NCBI GenBank assembly: GCA_030248225.1
Contig: JASANE010030141.1
Span: forward strand, 1-64,000
Direction: 5' to 3'
Length of the DNA stretch: 64,000 nucleotides
Origin: Trileptium ribeirensis
Lineage: Eukaryota; Nematoda; Enoplea; Enoplida; Thoracostomopsidae
Shown one piece after another: positions 1-22,829 of the stretch (its first letter is position 1; every line of letters starts with the position of its first letter). The notes beneath the pieces were generated by a model. That model was not told where the DNA came from and did not search any database. It saw only the letters and a list, made by a program, of their open reading frames with translations. The translations under genes were made by a program, and so were the position numbers.

Positions 1-865
1 TATGTTGTTTGTTCTTCGTTCAGTTATTGCTCTCAGAATAACTGATATTCTAATTAGTTTGCTAGTTTTTAGCTAGGTAGCTTGCTTTTTGTATGACGAT
101 GGATTTGACATCAGTTGTCTAAAACGTGATGCTTATTATAAATTATTTGGTTGAAATACATGTATATATTAATATGATATAAAATATTTTTTCTGTATAT
201 TTCTTTTTTATGTAATTTATTACGTTTACTAGTAATAGTCGACACATATACACACTACACATTATTAATACACACATTTACATATTTCATTATTATATGT
301 TTCCCTCGACATGTGTTCATGTGTAATGTAAAATTATTATTTGTCTAATATGTTTCCTGTGTAGTTTAGTTTTATGTCTAACATTTTCTAGCAATTATAG
401 TACTTCATGGGTTCCGTTTCAACTGGGGAACCATTCTCCAGATGAACTGGGACAAGTTGTCCCAGATATTTTCAATCTCCCAGTTTCCAACTGGGGGCCC
501 CAGTCTTTGCTTACCCCAGGAATAATGTTGATAGTTTAGAGAAGCCAGCTGTGAAGTCAAATTATGACAGCTCACTCTGAGAGAGTCTGCTGGTAGACAC
601 AAAGGCACAACTTCATGGGTTGAAATACACTCTAGCCCAACTTTTCACCTACCTGCTTTTCGTATTGTTTCGTCATCAACAACCTTTATTGCTATACCGA
701 ACGGAAATCTTGTGCATATAACTTGTAGGTCGTATTTGGGATGTTGGATGCTATTGGCACCTAGTCGAGCCCAGATTAAAACACCTACGCCATGAATAAC
801 CTGTGTATATAATTGAGCGCTGGCTGCTTATTTGTTAAATAGATTAAAACGATATCAAAGTTTAA
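1..865. other. AT-rich intergenic DNA, no gene seen
   Basis: I see no exon, RNA gene or clear transposon here. The only structure is a cluster of short palindromes: CTGGGACAAGTTGTCCCAG at 447-465 is a perfect odd palindrome, followed at about 478-494 by CCCAGTT-TCC-AACTGGG. A related AACTGGGGGCCCAGTT-like stretch recurs near 20,805-20,825, so this may be a remnant of a dispersed element. Confidence 0.5.
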
Positions 866-2150
866 TCAGAGCGTAGTGAAACGTAGTGGAGGTTGTGTGT
901 TGTAGGGGTGAAATTCGGTCTGTGTGTGTGTGATCGGCCATAATTCGGGAACGACTTAACCGATTTTCATGATCTTGGGTTCATTCGAACCGGCATAGTT
1001 GATTTACCGCGTACCTCCCCGAGCGTTTTTATTTGGGGTCTGGTTCCGGGGTCAGGGGTCAAAAAGTTTTTTGCCCCATTTTACCCCATTTCAGTACCCT
1101 TCACGGAAGCAAGGTTATTTTTATCTCTAATTTTTTTCTCTCGATGTTTTTATTTCATAGAAAAATGATAAATGCCAATGCCTCTTTTTGTTTTTCGTTT
1201 AATGCTTCGGTTCTGGATTTATGGGGTTTTAGGTACGGGATTGTATGGCGCCCCAATGGTTCCTCGACCAAAAATTTAAAAATTTGTTCTGACGTCCTGG
1301 GTGGTTGATAAGGTTAACCCTGGGGTTTTCGGGCATGGGAAACTCACTGCCGGTACTGGTTTTGCTCTGTGAGCCATGGTTTCACGGGTACGGGGGTATG
1401 ACGCCCCATGGCTCGGGGTCAGAGGTCAAAATTAGGGTTTTTAGTACCCTTCACGGAAGCAGGGTTATTTTTATCTTAAGTTTCGAATTTGTCTCTGGTT
1501 GGTTTTATTTCATAGTAAAATTATATATACCGATGCCTCTTTTTTGTTTTTCGATTACGCCTCCGGTTCTAGAGTTATGGGGTTTGAGGCATGGTGCCGC
1601 AATGGTTCCTCGACCCAAAATTCGGAAGTTTGTTCTGACTTTTGGGCGGCTGAAAAGTTCACAATTAGGGGTTTTCGGTCATGGGAAACTCATTGCCGGT
1701 GTTGGTTTTGCTCTGTAACCTATGGTTCCATGGGTACGGGAGTATGGTTCGGGGTCAGAGGTCACAATGAGCGTTTTTAGTACCCTTCACGGAAGCAAGG
1801 TTATTTTTATCTTAACTTTCGATTTTTATTCTTGGGTTGGTTTTATTTCATGCTAAAACGATAAATGCCGATGCTTCCTTGTTTGATTTTTTATTACGGC
1901 TCCGGTTCTGTATTTATGGGGTTTGAGCTTTGAAAATTTGTTCTGACGTCTTGGGCGGCTGATAAGTTTCACATGGGGTTTTCGGCCATAGGAAACTCAA
2001 TAGTTAGTTTTGTTCTAACTTGTGCGGTATTGTGTGATATCCACATATACCATATCGCCTTATGCTATCGAGAGCTGATTGTCTGTGCATGCTACAGGCG
2101 TAGGTATACCTATGCTTCACTACGTTCTGCAATCTCGATAGAGTTACTAG
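866..2150 (+). mobile_element. Helitron-like non-autonomous element, copy 1
   Basis: A 1.3 kb block whose left end (TCAGAGCGTAGTG), body and right end (TCTCGATAGAGTTACTAG) are shared with a second copy at 45,539-46,662. It starts with TC, ends with CTAG and lies between an A and a T, which fits the Helitron rule (TC...CTRR inserted into AT). The body contains about three degenerate tandem units of roughly 340 bp, each beginning near AGTACCCTTCACGGAAG (1093, 1443, 1779). CTATCGAGA near 2067 pairs with TCTCGATAG at 2133-2141 just before the end. No transposase is encoded. The several open frames inside it look accidental. The Helitron assignment is inference from termini. Confidence 0.55.
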
Positions 2151-3094
2151 TATATATGACACATATACTTAAGTCATAGGTGTTCCAGGTTCGCCAGCTC
2201 AGGGGTTAGTGTAGCTGGTTACAGTCGTGGAGGCTGGTCCACGGGAGATTAAGTTAGGGGTTATTTTTTGAAATGTTTAGAAACTCAGTTGTGCCTTCTA
2301 TGTGGGGAGAGGGCCAGGTAGTGTGCGGCTTAAAGGGGATAAGGGAGTGAATATGGCTTTAGCAGACGGTTCGACCTTTATGGTTACACGTATTTTTGAC
2401 AACTCTGTTGATTATATTTATTTTGAAAATTACATCATTTACCAAACGCGATACAACGTTATAAAACATATCTTATTCGATGAAAGAAGTCGGCCGGCAG
2501 TCGTCGATGAGAGATTGCCGTTTGTGGAAGGATTTCCCATTCAAATGAGAGTGTATTCTATTGCATCTCATTGCTGCGTACTACATTTGTACTTTGTTGT
2601 TAATAAAAACCTCACCTAAAATGGTTTAGTGATTCAGCTAAAATACACAGTACCTCGCAAAAATCCAAAGTGAAAATTTACTGGTATCTTATCACCAAGG
2701 TGGTGAACTCTCGGTGTTGGATATAAAATTAAGATAGACCTGCACAGCTGCGTTGCGCAACATCTTACAAAATGAGCCGAATAAAAGCCATGTAACTTGG
2801 ATAGCGCAAGCTATATGCCAGTTATTTGTGTATTTAAGGATTTATTGTGACAGAGTATTAGTAGCTTCGCAAAAGCGTTTATATAGCTTGAGTGGTTGCA
2901 GAGGTATGGTTGTTCAGGTATATTATAGACATCATGGGCCCATTAAAAACGATTTTGATCAAACCCTGCAGCTCAAATAATGACTGTGTCAGCGCGATAT
3001 GTGCAAATAGATAGGTAATGAATTGTTGTACAAAATGTGCTTCATAACATTCATACAGCTTGAGCGGTTGCCGAGATATTGGTGTTTTCGAGTA
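2151..3094. other. Intergenic DNA with degenerate repeats
   Basis: No gene is recognised. A diverged motif of the type GGGCC(C/A)AT...CCTGCAG...AATAATGAC occurs at about 2936, 3381 and 3890. This suggests an old tandem or dispersed repeat that was later split by the small element at 3095-3365. Confidence 0.35.
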
Positions 3095-3365
3095 CTTGCC
3101 TGTCCACTGTGGGGGGATCCCCCATGTTCATGAGATTTTCCTCCATGTCCTTTCCCCCCACTCCGCCGAAACCCCCATGTACAACTAATTCCAAAAAATT
3201 TTTATGTCTAAAATTTTTTTTGCAAATTGTTAGTAAAAATGCATGAAAATATGGTAATATTTAGTATTTTAAGTAAAATTTATCCCCCACTTTTAATTCC
3301 CCCCGAGAATGTGCAAGGCCCACCGAAGTTTTCCCCCACTTTTCGGAGGGCTTTGGACAGGCCAG
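3095..3365. mobile_element. Small TIR element (family C), copy 1
   Basis: About 271 bp with imperfect terminal inverted repeats (CTTGCCTGTCC at the left, GGACAGGCCAG at the right). G/C-rich runs next to both ends flank an AT-rich core. A longer inverted copy lies at 30,130-30,474 inside another transposon, which shows the block is mobile. It has no coding capacity, so it is a MITE-like non-autonomous DNA transposon of unknown superfamily. Confidence 0.6.
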
Positions 3366-3942
3366 GTGTAATGGACCTGATGGGCCAATCGAGGTCCTAT
3401 TTTGAGCCCACCCTGCAGTGTAAATAATGACAATACCAGTGTACCATTTAGAACGGTATATAGAAAATGAATTGTACAAAATGAGACTAATGACATCCAT
3501 GTAGCACGATTATTTACAGATGTTGCCGCTTACATGTATTTTGGGTCCTAGGAGCTCATGTAAAACCGTTTTAGTCCAATCCTGTAGGACTGTACCGGCG
3601 AAACAAAACTTATGTACAGAATAAACAGAACACATCTAGCTCCAGTATAACCTTAACGACGAACTGGCCAGTTGATTCCGAAAACGTAATATAACATGAT
3701 GTAGTATCGCGAACAATAGCGAGAAAAAATAATAGTAATAATAACACTCAACAGTTTTTCTACTACATTTATATACTATCATCACTTTCTAAACTCGTTG
3801 CACAAACGTCCATGTCTATTATGCAAATTAGATAAGGTTTGCACGTAATGTTAATTCATCAAAGCTTCTGCCGGGACATAGGACATTGTGGACCAATGGA
3901 AAACCAATTTTTTAGCCAATCTTGCAGTGCAATTATGACATT

Positions 3943-4285
3943 TTTTCAGCTTATGAGAAGGCCATCAAGAAGGGCATTGAAATTTCTGCCCCACACCTCT
4001 TCTGTCCAGATTTTCACTCCTGAAAGACCGTGAGAGGCCCACATTAAGATTCTCAAAGTTTTTCTGCGTATGAGAATGCTAGCAAAAAGGCTGTTGGAAT
4101 TTCTGCGCTCTACCTCCCCGTCGAGATTTGCCACACCAGAATGATCATGAGGGCTTCACATTGAAATTCTAAAATTTTCTCGGCTAATGAAAGGCCAGGA
4201 AGACGGCTATTGGAATTTCTGCTCTCCAAATGAGATTTTCCATCTAGAATGATCGCAAGGGCAGCACATTGAAATCCTTACGTTT
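3943..4285. repeat. Diverged tandem repeat, about 115-bp unit, three copies
   Basis: Three successive units contain, in order, a GAGAAGGCCA-like start, TTGGAATTTCTGC or TTGAAATTTCTGC, a GAGATTTTCCA-like segment, and CACATTGAAAT or CACATTAAGAT. Divergence between units is substantial, so the array is old. No function is apparent. Confidence 0.5.
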
Positions 4286-4392
4286 GTTCGGCCAACAAGA
4301 AGGGTATTTTGTTTTTTTAATAGTAACGCATTTCTGAATTGTTAAAAGATCACATCTATATTCCCAAGTTCTGACCGTATATATATATATAT

Positions 4393-5533
4393 CAGGGAAT
4401 AACCGGAACCGGGACCAGCAACCGGAACCGTCCATTTAAACCGGATCATGAACAGGAACCTGGTCTTCGAAATTTATATATAGTAAAAGATATGAAAAAA
4501 GAAATTAAGGTGTAGTCGACTTAAAATGCATTAAAAATAACTTTTACGTTAAACTTAATGTATTGCCATGACATTATTGCCGCTCTGAAACTTTAAAGAG
4601 ACTGAGCAAGCTAATAATGTTTATTTATCGATCAATATGTCGTTTTATTGGACACCCAGAGCAAAAAAATGCCTTCTACTATACACCCTTGCGTATACTG
4701 CGTCAAATTGAATGTGCTTACAACGCATAGAGCGAAGAATAAACACTTTCGCTCTGTCCCTATTCGCCTCCCTTTTCTACACATACGTTTGTTAGATGTT
4801 GTTCTGTAGGAAACTTGAAATTATTGGTTTATATGATTCAGGAAAAATTAATAGATTAAAAGTAATTTTCTGATCAGTGGTCAGAGACACTGTTTAGGCT
4901 AGCGCTGGATAAACAGTTCCCGTCAATTAGATGATAACGATGATAACTTTCCAATCATAATGCTATAAATGATACAAACTGTTATACTGCTCGCACAGTT
5001 TCAATAAATCCAGTTCATTGCCAAGAAAGCAATTTTGGCTGCGTTATAGATAACGTTACTTCACTTTAATTTCGCCTGATTTACAAAGTTTACAAGCGGA
5101 CTGGCTGGCGCCTGGCGCAATTTATATTAGCTTCTATGTAAGCCATACTTTGTTACCCAGTTGGACTGGTTTAATTCGAACGTAATCCGGAGACTTCTGA
5201 ATGTGTAAAATAGTTGCTACAAGCATCGACTTGGTTTTGATTTGTTAACAAACTGTTGTAGGTTATGAAAAATTTCTACTGAAATTATGTGTCCTACTTA
5301 CGTTTCACACGGCAAATTGCTTAGTTAATCTTTTCTTTTGCTTGGTTGTATTGGAGTTTGATCATTGTATAATATATATTACATATTTTTGGATCAGAGA
5401 TGAAGCAAAAATGTGGAAAATTTCAAACAAAATTTTTAAACCGGAATTCCGGTTCCGGTATGGTTTTTGCCCTTTGCCGGAACCGCAACCGGAACACGAT
5501 TTTCGCCGAAACCGGAATTCCGGTTACTCCCTG
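4393..5533 (+). mobile_element. hAT-like non-autonomous element (family B), full-length copy
   Basis: About 1.14 kb with terminal inverted repeats CAGGGAATAACCGGAA (left) and TTCCGGTTACTCCCTG (right, one mismatch), followed inward by CCGGAAC-rich subterminal repeats on both sides. It is inserted in a (TA)n tract. CAGGG termini are typical of the hAT superfamily; the 8-bp flanks agree (ATATATAT) but are uninformative in a microsatellite. Other copies or fragments are at 10,979-11,128, 15,789-16,656 and 29,746-30,756. No transposase frame is visible. Confidence 0.65.
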
Positions 5534-5663
5534 ATATATATATGTTTTCTTTACATTATATTCATATAATTGTATATACTCATTGTATGGAACGTGTTTT
5601 TGCAGCCTAGCGTATACATAGTTTATTAGGATTAGGCAATCTAATGTTGGCAAATTTGTATCG

Positions 5664-17173
<11,510 letters not shown>

Positions 17174-20100
17174 ATGACAATTGGCGCGTTTCTTTGATGC
17201 AAAGGTCCTGCTAAAATTCTATAACAACTGTACGATGTGATACCGTTCCGTATTTAGATTATATTATGTAAGTTTATGCAAATGGTTATTTGAATTGTTA
17301 TTGTTTAAAGTGTAGAAATATAATTATTGATGTTCGTACGGGCGTGTTCACGTTGCGTTGATTTGATCCGATTTGAAGGTGTGATGTATATTGAGTGTAT
17401 ACACTGCATTCTCTCCCAATCCGATCCCATAGATTATGCACAATTTTGATCGATCCAAATCGGATTATCGTGCGAAAAATACAATCCATGGCCGAGGCTG
17501 AAGTCCAAGGAGGGGGGTGGCCGGGTCCTCGGCAGAGGGGGTGGTAGGACCATCTGTCAAGGGGGGAGTAGGCAAGGCGTCGGGCGAGGACAGAGACTTT
17601 AGCAGTAACACCACCTGTCTCCTAGGAGCATGTATGGCAGTGATTGCATACACAATATGTGTAAAGTTTGGTCGTATCGGATAGAACCGAATCCATGTGC
17701 CCCTAAATCGGACCCAATAGGACGTAATGCGAACACGGCCTAAACCGTCGCGCCGCTCGGTTAAAACATCGACTTGCTAATTTTATTCGCAATCGCCGTC
17801 GCAATTTGATGCAAATTGGACAAACGCCTCTTGTCTGTTTATTACTAAATTTAATTATGGTACAACCTAGTGAAAATTTATGTATATATATATATATTTT
17901 GTATACGTAAGCCCGACTAATGTTATAAGTGAGCAGCGTAGCCTAGTGCGAACAGTAAACAATTATATTTAAGCAAGCAATATCTGGTATAAGGCACTAA
18001 AATGTATTAAAACTATTTTGCTACGTAAATTAGCTAATCTAGATTTGTTTCACCCCTGATCAATTATAATAACGTTGTTTTAAGATGCAATGTTAAGTTT
18101 CAATGAGCATCGAACAAATAGTACTCAATTCTTACAAGCACTGAAACTAGTAATACCTAGCTATATTGCGTACACTCCGTGCAAAGAAGCTGTCATCGAT
18201 GTCAGAAACGTGGAACAAAATAGGGCGTAGTTTTGATTTCAATGGTCGGCGGCATCAGTTCTTGTTACAGTTCAGTTATTCAGTTATCAGTTCTTGCTAA
18301 AATAAGTGTTCGTTTTTTCAATCGGAGTTTTTCCATATGAAATACACATATTTTTCATTTTTTTGAGTCGAGGATGTTCCTGAACTTAAAGGATTTATCG
18401 ACTATATATTTCGTGAATATGAGCGTAATGAAATGGCGTCAAATCGAATCTTTTTTTGGATTTGCTTGCTAAGTTATCTAATAACAGTACGTAAGATCGT
18501 AGAATAATCGATGCCTTCAAGCTTGAATATTCTAATGTATTTTTAAATGTTTATTTTTGTTTTAGATATTTCATAAAGGAACGCCGTTTGCACAATTTTT
18601 GGTCGCCGGATAATAGTGAAGAATATTTGAGAACTTGTCGTAGTGTTTTAAATTAATAATTTCATTACTATTGAAAGCGTACAGTAAGCTAGTGATACCG
18701 ACAAATTACTGCAATAATTTCAGATAGAGAGCGTGAATTTATTAGTATGATCGCGACGTGAGAGAAATCGCAGAAGTTCCAATGGGAGTTATGCAAGAGA
18801 AAATAAAATGATTGTCGTAAATTTTTTTGGCTATTTTTTTAAACAAATTAAAAATAAATTCGGTCTCAGAAGTGTTTTTAGGTGCTAAAGCTTCGGTTAA
18901 AATGATAGTGTTTTTCCTTAAAGCCTTAAAATTTTGTTCCGTATTACCCCTTATCCATGCTTGTGATTCTGATTCTGCTTCTGTCATCGATCTGAAAACC
19001 TTTTATTCATTTCATGTGAATTTTTTGTCGGTTCAATTTATCGTTTATTTCATAGCCTTTATTTGGCGACAAATATTTAAGTAGCCTTTGCACCGTCATT
19101 GGCTTTGCTTATGGGAATGTTTGGGTATTAGCGATTCGAAATTGTTTGATGAAAATGATTTAATTAAAAATAGCTCTTTGTTTAATAATAAATCAAAAAC
19201 AGTATGCTTTAAAACTGAAACAAAGTTGCCGCCTCCTCGTGCTGGACTGAATTTTAACCCGAATTTTCTAAATATTCATAAAAATTTTGTATCTATCATT
19301 CATAATATTTGTTTTTATTTAGAGCTGTCTGAATAACACCCAGTCACATTGGTATTACGAAGACAGCCATCATGGCTGCTCTAGTAGTGTTAGAATGATT
19401 TTTCTTTTTCGTTTAATACATTGATTCCAATTTCCTCGCTGTAGGTCGGGTTATTATTTGGAGGAGATTATGCAGACCTACAATAATTGGTAGAGCTATA
19501 TATGGCTATTAATCGGGCCGTAAGGCTTCACTTAGATGTTTTTACACCGACAGCTAATTGTGGACATATGGTGGTTATGTTCAAATTTTTAGGCAATAAT
19601 AATAAAGTTGAACGCGTTATTAGCATGGTATTGTTGAAATTATATATAATAGTAACAATATTTATCCCGATTGCGTAATAATGTTTAATAAGTTGATAGC
19701 GAGCAACACTAAACACAGCACAGATAGAGCCCGGCGGTAGAATTAAAGTCGAGCATCGATTAAAAATTCATCTACATGACTCATATCATCTGATTTATCG
19801 AATGAAATTAGAGATCTAGATGATGATAATATAATTTTGTATCCCAAGGAATTCACGGAACAACGTATCGGTAATGAATTATTGGTTTGACCAGTGTGTC
19901 GGTCGGTGATAATAGCGTTATATTGCTGAAATAGAGTAACTTATATGCAACACATTAGACCGAAAATGGTCGTTCTTACTTCTGAAACAATGTTTTGGTC
20001 ACTCGAAATGTAGCTAACATTGTCTTGGCAGGATTATTGAGTGTGAGAACTAACGTTTCTCACCGATTATTTGACAAAGACTTCCTAGTACTAACTGTTC

Positions 20101-22700
20101 CTGGTCTCTCCCGAACTGTAGTTTATTGGCGTTTGATGCTGTTTCGTCTTCAACACCGTTATCGATTTATCGGTCCAAGTTAATATAAAACGGGGTGAGG
20201 GAGAGTTTCCACTTGAGGGCGCTAAGAGAGAAGTTGTGAAAATTCTTTTTTTGAGTGTCGGCGTGACCCTTAACTCATATTGTGGCGGATGAATATCTAT
20301 AGGAGAAATGATAATAATGTGCCCTTTAATAGATTGATAAGAACTCGGACCCCATCTACCCGTGAAAATGGTCAAAAACTGGTTTTAAGGGTTCTGACGG
20401 ACGCTCTCCGCAGGAATTTTCGTGCTCATCCTCCCCAGGTTATGCCCGTTGGGTATATTTAGGTTTGTTAAAGGTCAAGCTCCCCAGCATTACCAGGTAT
20501 TTTCAAGTCACCAAAAACGATGTTCTTTCAGGAAACGTTTATAATGAAGCTCACTATTACTGCTTATATTTCGATTTATTGTGACAAAATCTCAAGTAAA
20601 ATAACTTGCGGTTTGCATAAATACGCATTTTCTGTGCTTAAGCAATAAGATTTTCTGTGCATATTCTAGTGCAAAAATATGCAATAACAATAACGATAGA
20701 AATGGTGTAAATGCTTGGAAAACGCAAAAAATGTAATTATAAATTAGTCAGTTGACATGTGGTTGGTATGGTTGTATTTACTCCCAGGTATTTCCAGTTC
20801 CCCATATTGAAACTGGGGGCCCAGTTCAATGTTCAACAGGAAAATTTTGGTGCTGTGAAAAGGCCAGAGGGTTCCGTACCAAATATGGTTATACGGTTAC
20901 CTTTGCTTCGTGGATATACTTTACCTATATATAGGGTTTATGTCGAACCAGCTCGTCGAGATCTACAATTTTACTGAGCGACACTCTTTGTGAGACCACT
21001 CCCTGCAACTGCTGTGGGCTGGAACTGAATCGTGAACCCTTTATCTTAAAAATAGATTTTTAAATTTTGGCATGTTGTTGTATGCTTTTACCTCAGAACG
21101 AGTGTCTTTTATGTTATGGATTACTTTGAATGCGGTGGTCTTTGCTTAGAATCCAGAATGGCTAAATGTTAGGCTTTTCTGTTTTTTATGGGGATGTAGT
21201 GTCGACTAATTCGATTTCCGGAATATGCCCTACTGTTCCTATATCCGGAATATAGCAAGTTGTTTGGCGGTATGTATTGGGTACAGTGTTTTCAATGGTC
21301 TATGGGTTTTTTGGTACTCTGGTTATGGCGGTTTCACAAGTCTGAAACCGGATCGGAGCGTTTCAGAACAAGTTGGTTTAACTGAGACTGTTGAGTTAGT
21401 ACGTAACTCAGGAGTGTGTTACAATTCTAATTCAGGCTGAGTGAATTTAGCTCAGAATGGATTAGTAAAAATTCTACTCAGGATCTCTCAGTTAGGGGGA
21501 TAACTCAACGTGAGTCTTTGTCTAACTCAGAGTTCCTGAGTTACGTTTATTTGTAACTTACTCATTCCTAACGCACGTCTGAATTAGAATACTTAACTCA
21601 GGGCCACGAGTTACCTGACAAATTCAACCTTGGTTAGCTGGAACTCATGGCAATGTCAAATTCGAAGTTGCAGTGGGGGTGTTTAGAATTGGTCATATTG
21701 ATTTGTCGGTACGTTGAATGAGACCATCATCATTGCTGAATGTGACCCGTAGTCGCTCTGTTTCATCATCGCATGCGAGATATTAGTTTGTTATAATAAT
21801 TATAAATTGTGTAATCAAAAATTTTTAATGCCAGTCTTTGTGCTTTTTGAAGCAATGTTTAGCTCTTTTAAGAGCTAATATGCTCCACAACGATAGTAGT
21901 GCTTGGTAGGAAATATTTGTCGCACCCTGGGTGTATTTTTTTGTGGCCAGAGCAACTAAGATGCCGGTTGGACTGGAGGAATTTGAAGCGGGGCTCAAAT
22001 TTGCTCCGAGATGAATACCAAAATAATAATGCGATAGTTGTCACACCGCCGCAGCTTGTTTCGAGCCGAACCCTCGCCCCCAACCACCGTAGCAGCTACG
22101 ATCCTGGGTGTTTTGATATTAGTGTGAACATATTTCGAGGGATGAGGGGGTTGCATTCCCCCCCCCCCTCTGGAAATCAAGATCCGGGGATAAAACTAAA
22201 GAAAAATTATGCTCGTCCCCTCACTATTTTTAGGGATCGCCGTTCCTGGGTGTGCAGTGGATAATTCAGTGGCTGGTCTGTCAGTTTTATCCGAAGGCGG
22301 TGATTTAACATTTTGTTTCGGCACATATTGAAACGCCTCCTTTGTGGTGAGATATCGTCGGTCTTATGTGGGATTGCTTTTATCTATTCACGTTCTTTTA
22401 GAAATATTATTTAGTTGTATATCTAAATGTGTGTATATATTATTATTACGTTGACAGTGTTAAAACATATATATATGTTATATTCAACTAATTTGTGTTT
22501 TACAAAGGCGCGATAGTTAGTAGATAGATGTAATAGATGAATTTTAATAATAAATATATATCAATACAATGTTGATTCAGATGTATGTACGTTTTCGTTG
22601 TACATGTATGTATATCATTGTTTTGATTGATTAGTAATACTTTAGTTTTATGTATATTTAGTTTCATTTGGTCAGAGTCCATGTTTTTTAATTACTATAA
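17174..22700. other. hnRNP 3' flank and intergenic DNA, no gene recognised
   Basis: It presumably begins with the hnRNP 3' UTR; I cannot fix the polyadenylation site (AATAAA at 18,802-18,807 is one distant candidate). A G-rich stretch with runs of five or six G occurs at about 17,507-17,570. No open frame here shows a recognisable domain or splice context. A short segment near 20,190-20,260 (GAGTTTCCACTTGAGGGCGCTA) resembles 37,270-37,300, suggesting another dispersed repeat. Confidence 0.45.
21329..21630. repeat. Palindrome-rich block with AACTCAG/CTGAGTT motifs
   Basis: Starts with a perfect 8-bp hairpin (CGGTTTCA / TGAAACCG). It then carries many copies of AACTCAG, CTCAG and their complements on both strands, for example ATTCTAATTCAG facing CTGAATTAGAAT. 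It is probably an old foldback-type element. No coding sequence is seen. Confidence 0.4.
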
Positions 22701-22704
22701 TCAA

Positions 22705-22824
22705 GAGTGAATAAGGGAAGAGTATGACACTTCTCTGCACTCACATGTTAGCCCGCGGTTGAGGATACGGGCTAACATGTGAGTGCAGGGAAGTGTCACA
22801 CTCTTTCCTAATGCATTCTTGCTA
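22705..22824. repeat. Long near-perfect hairpin with 35-48 bp arms
   Basis: Left arm about 22,708-22,755 and right arm about 22,768-22,815 are reverse complements with only a few mismatches around a 12-nt loop (22,756-22,767). The core GCACTCACATGTTAGCCCG is perfectly paired. CTATAATCAAG occurs directly on both sides (22,695 and 22,824), as a target-site duplication would. It could be a foldback element or a precursor-microRNA-sized hairpin. Confidence 0.75.
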
Positions 22825-22829
22825 TAATC

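Noticed and set aside
1033..1780. Several overlapping frames of 90-137 codons
   Set aside because: They lie within the internal units of the Helitron-like repeat and recur out of frame in the second copy, so they are not conserved as protein.
17507..17570. G-quadruplex-forming stretch or coding exon on the minus strand
   Set aside because: G runs are real, but spacing is irregular and the Pro/Thr-rich translation is low complexity without support.
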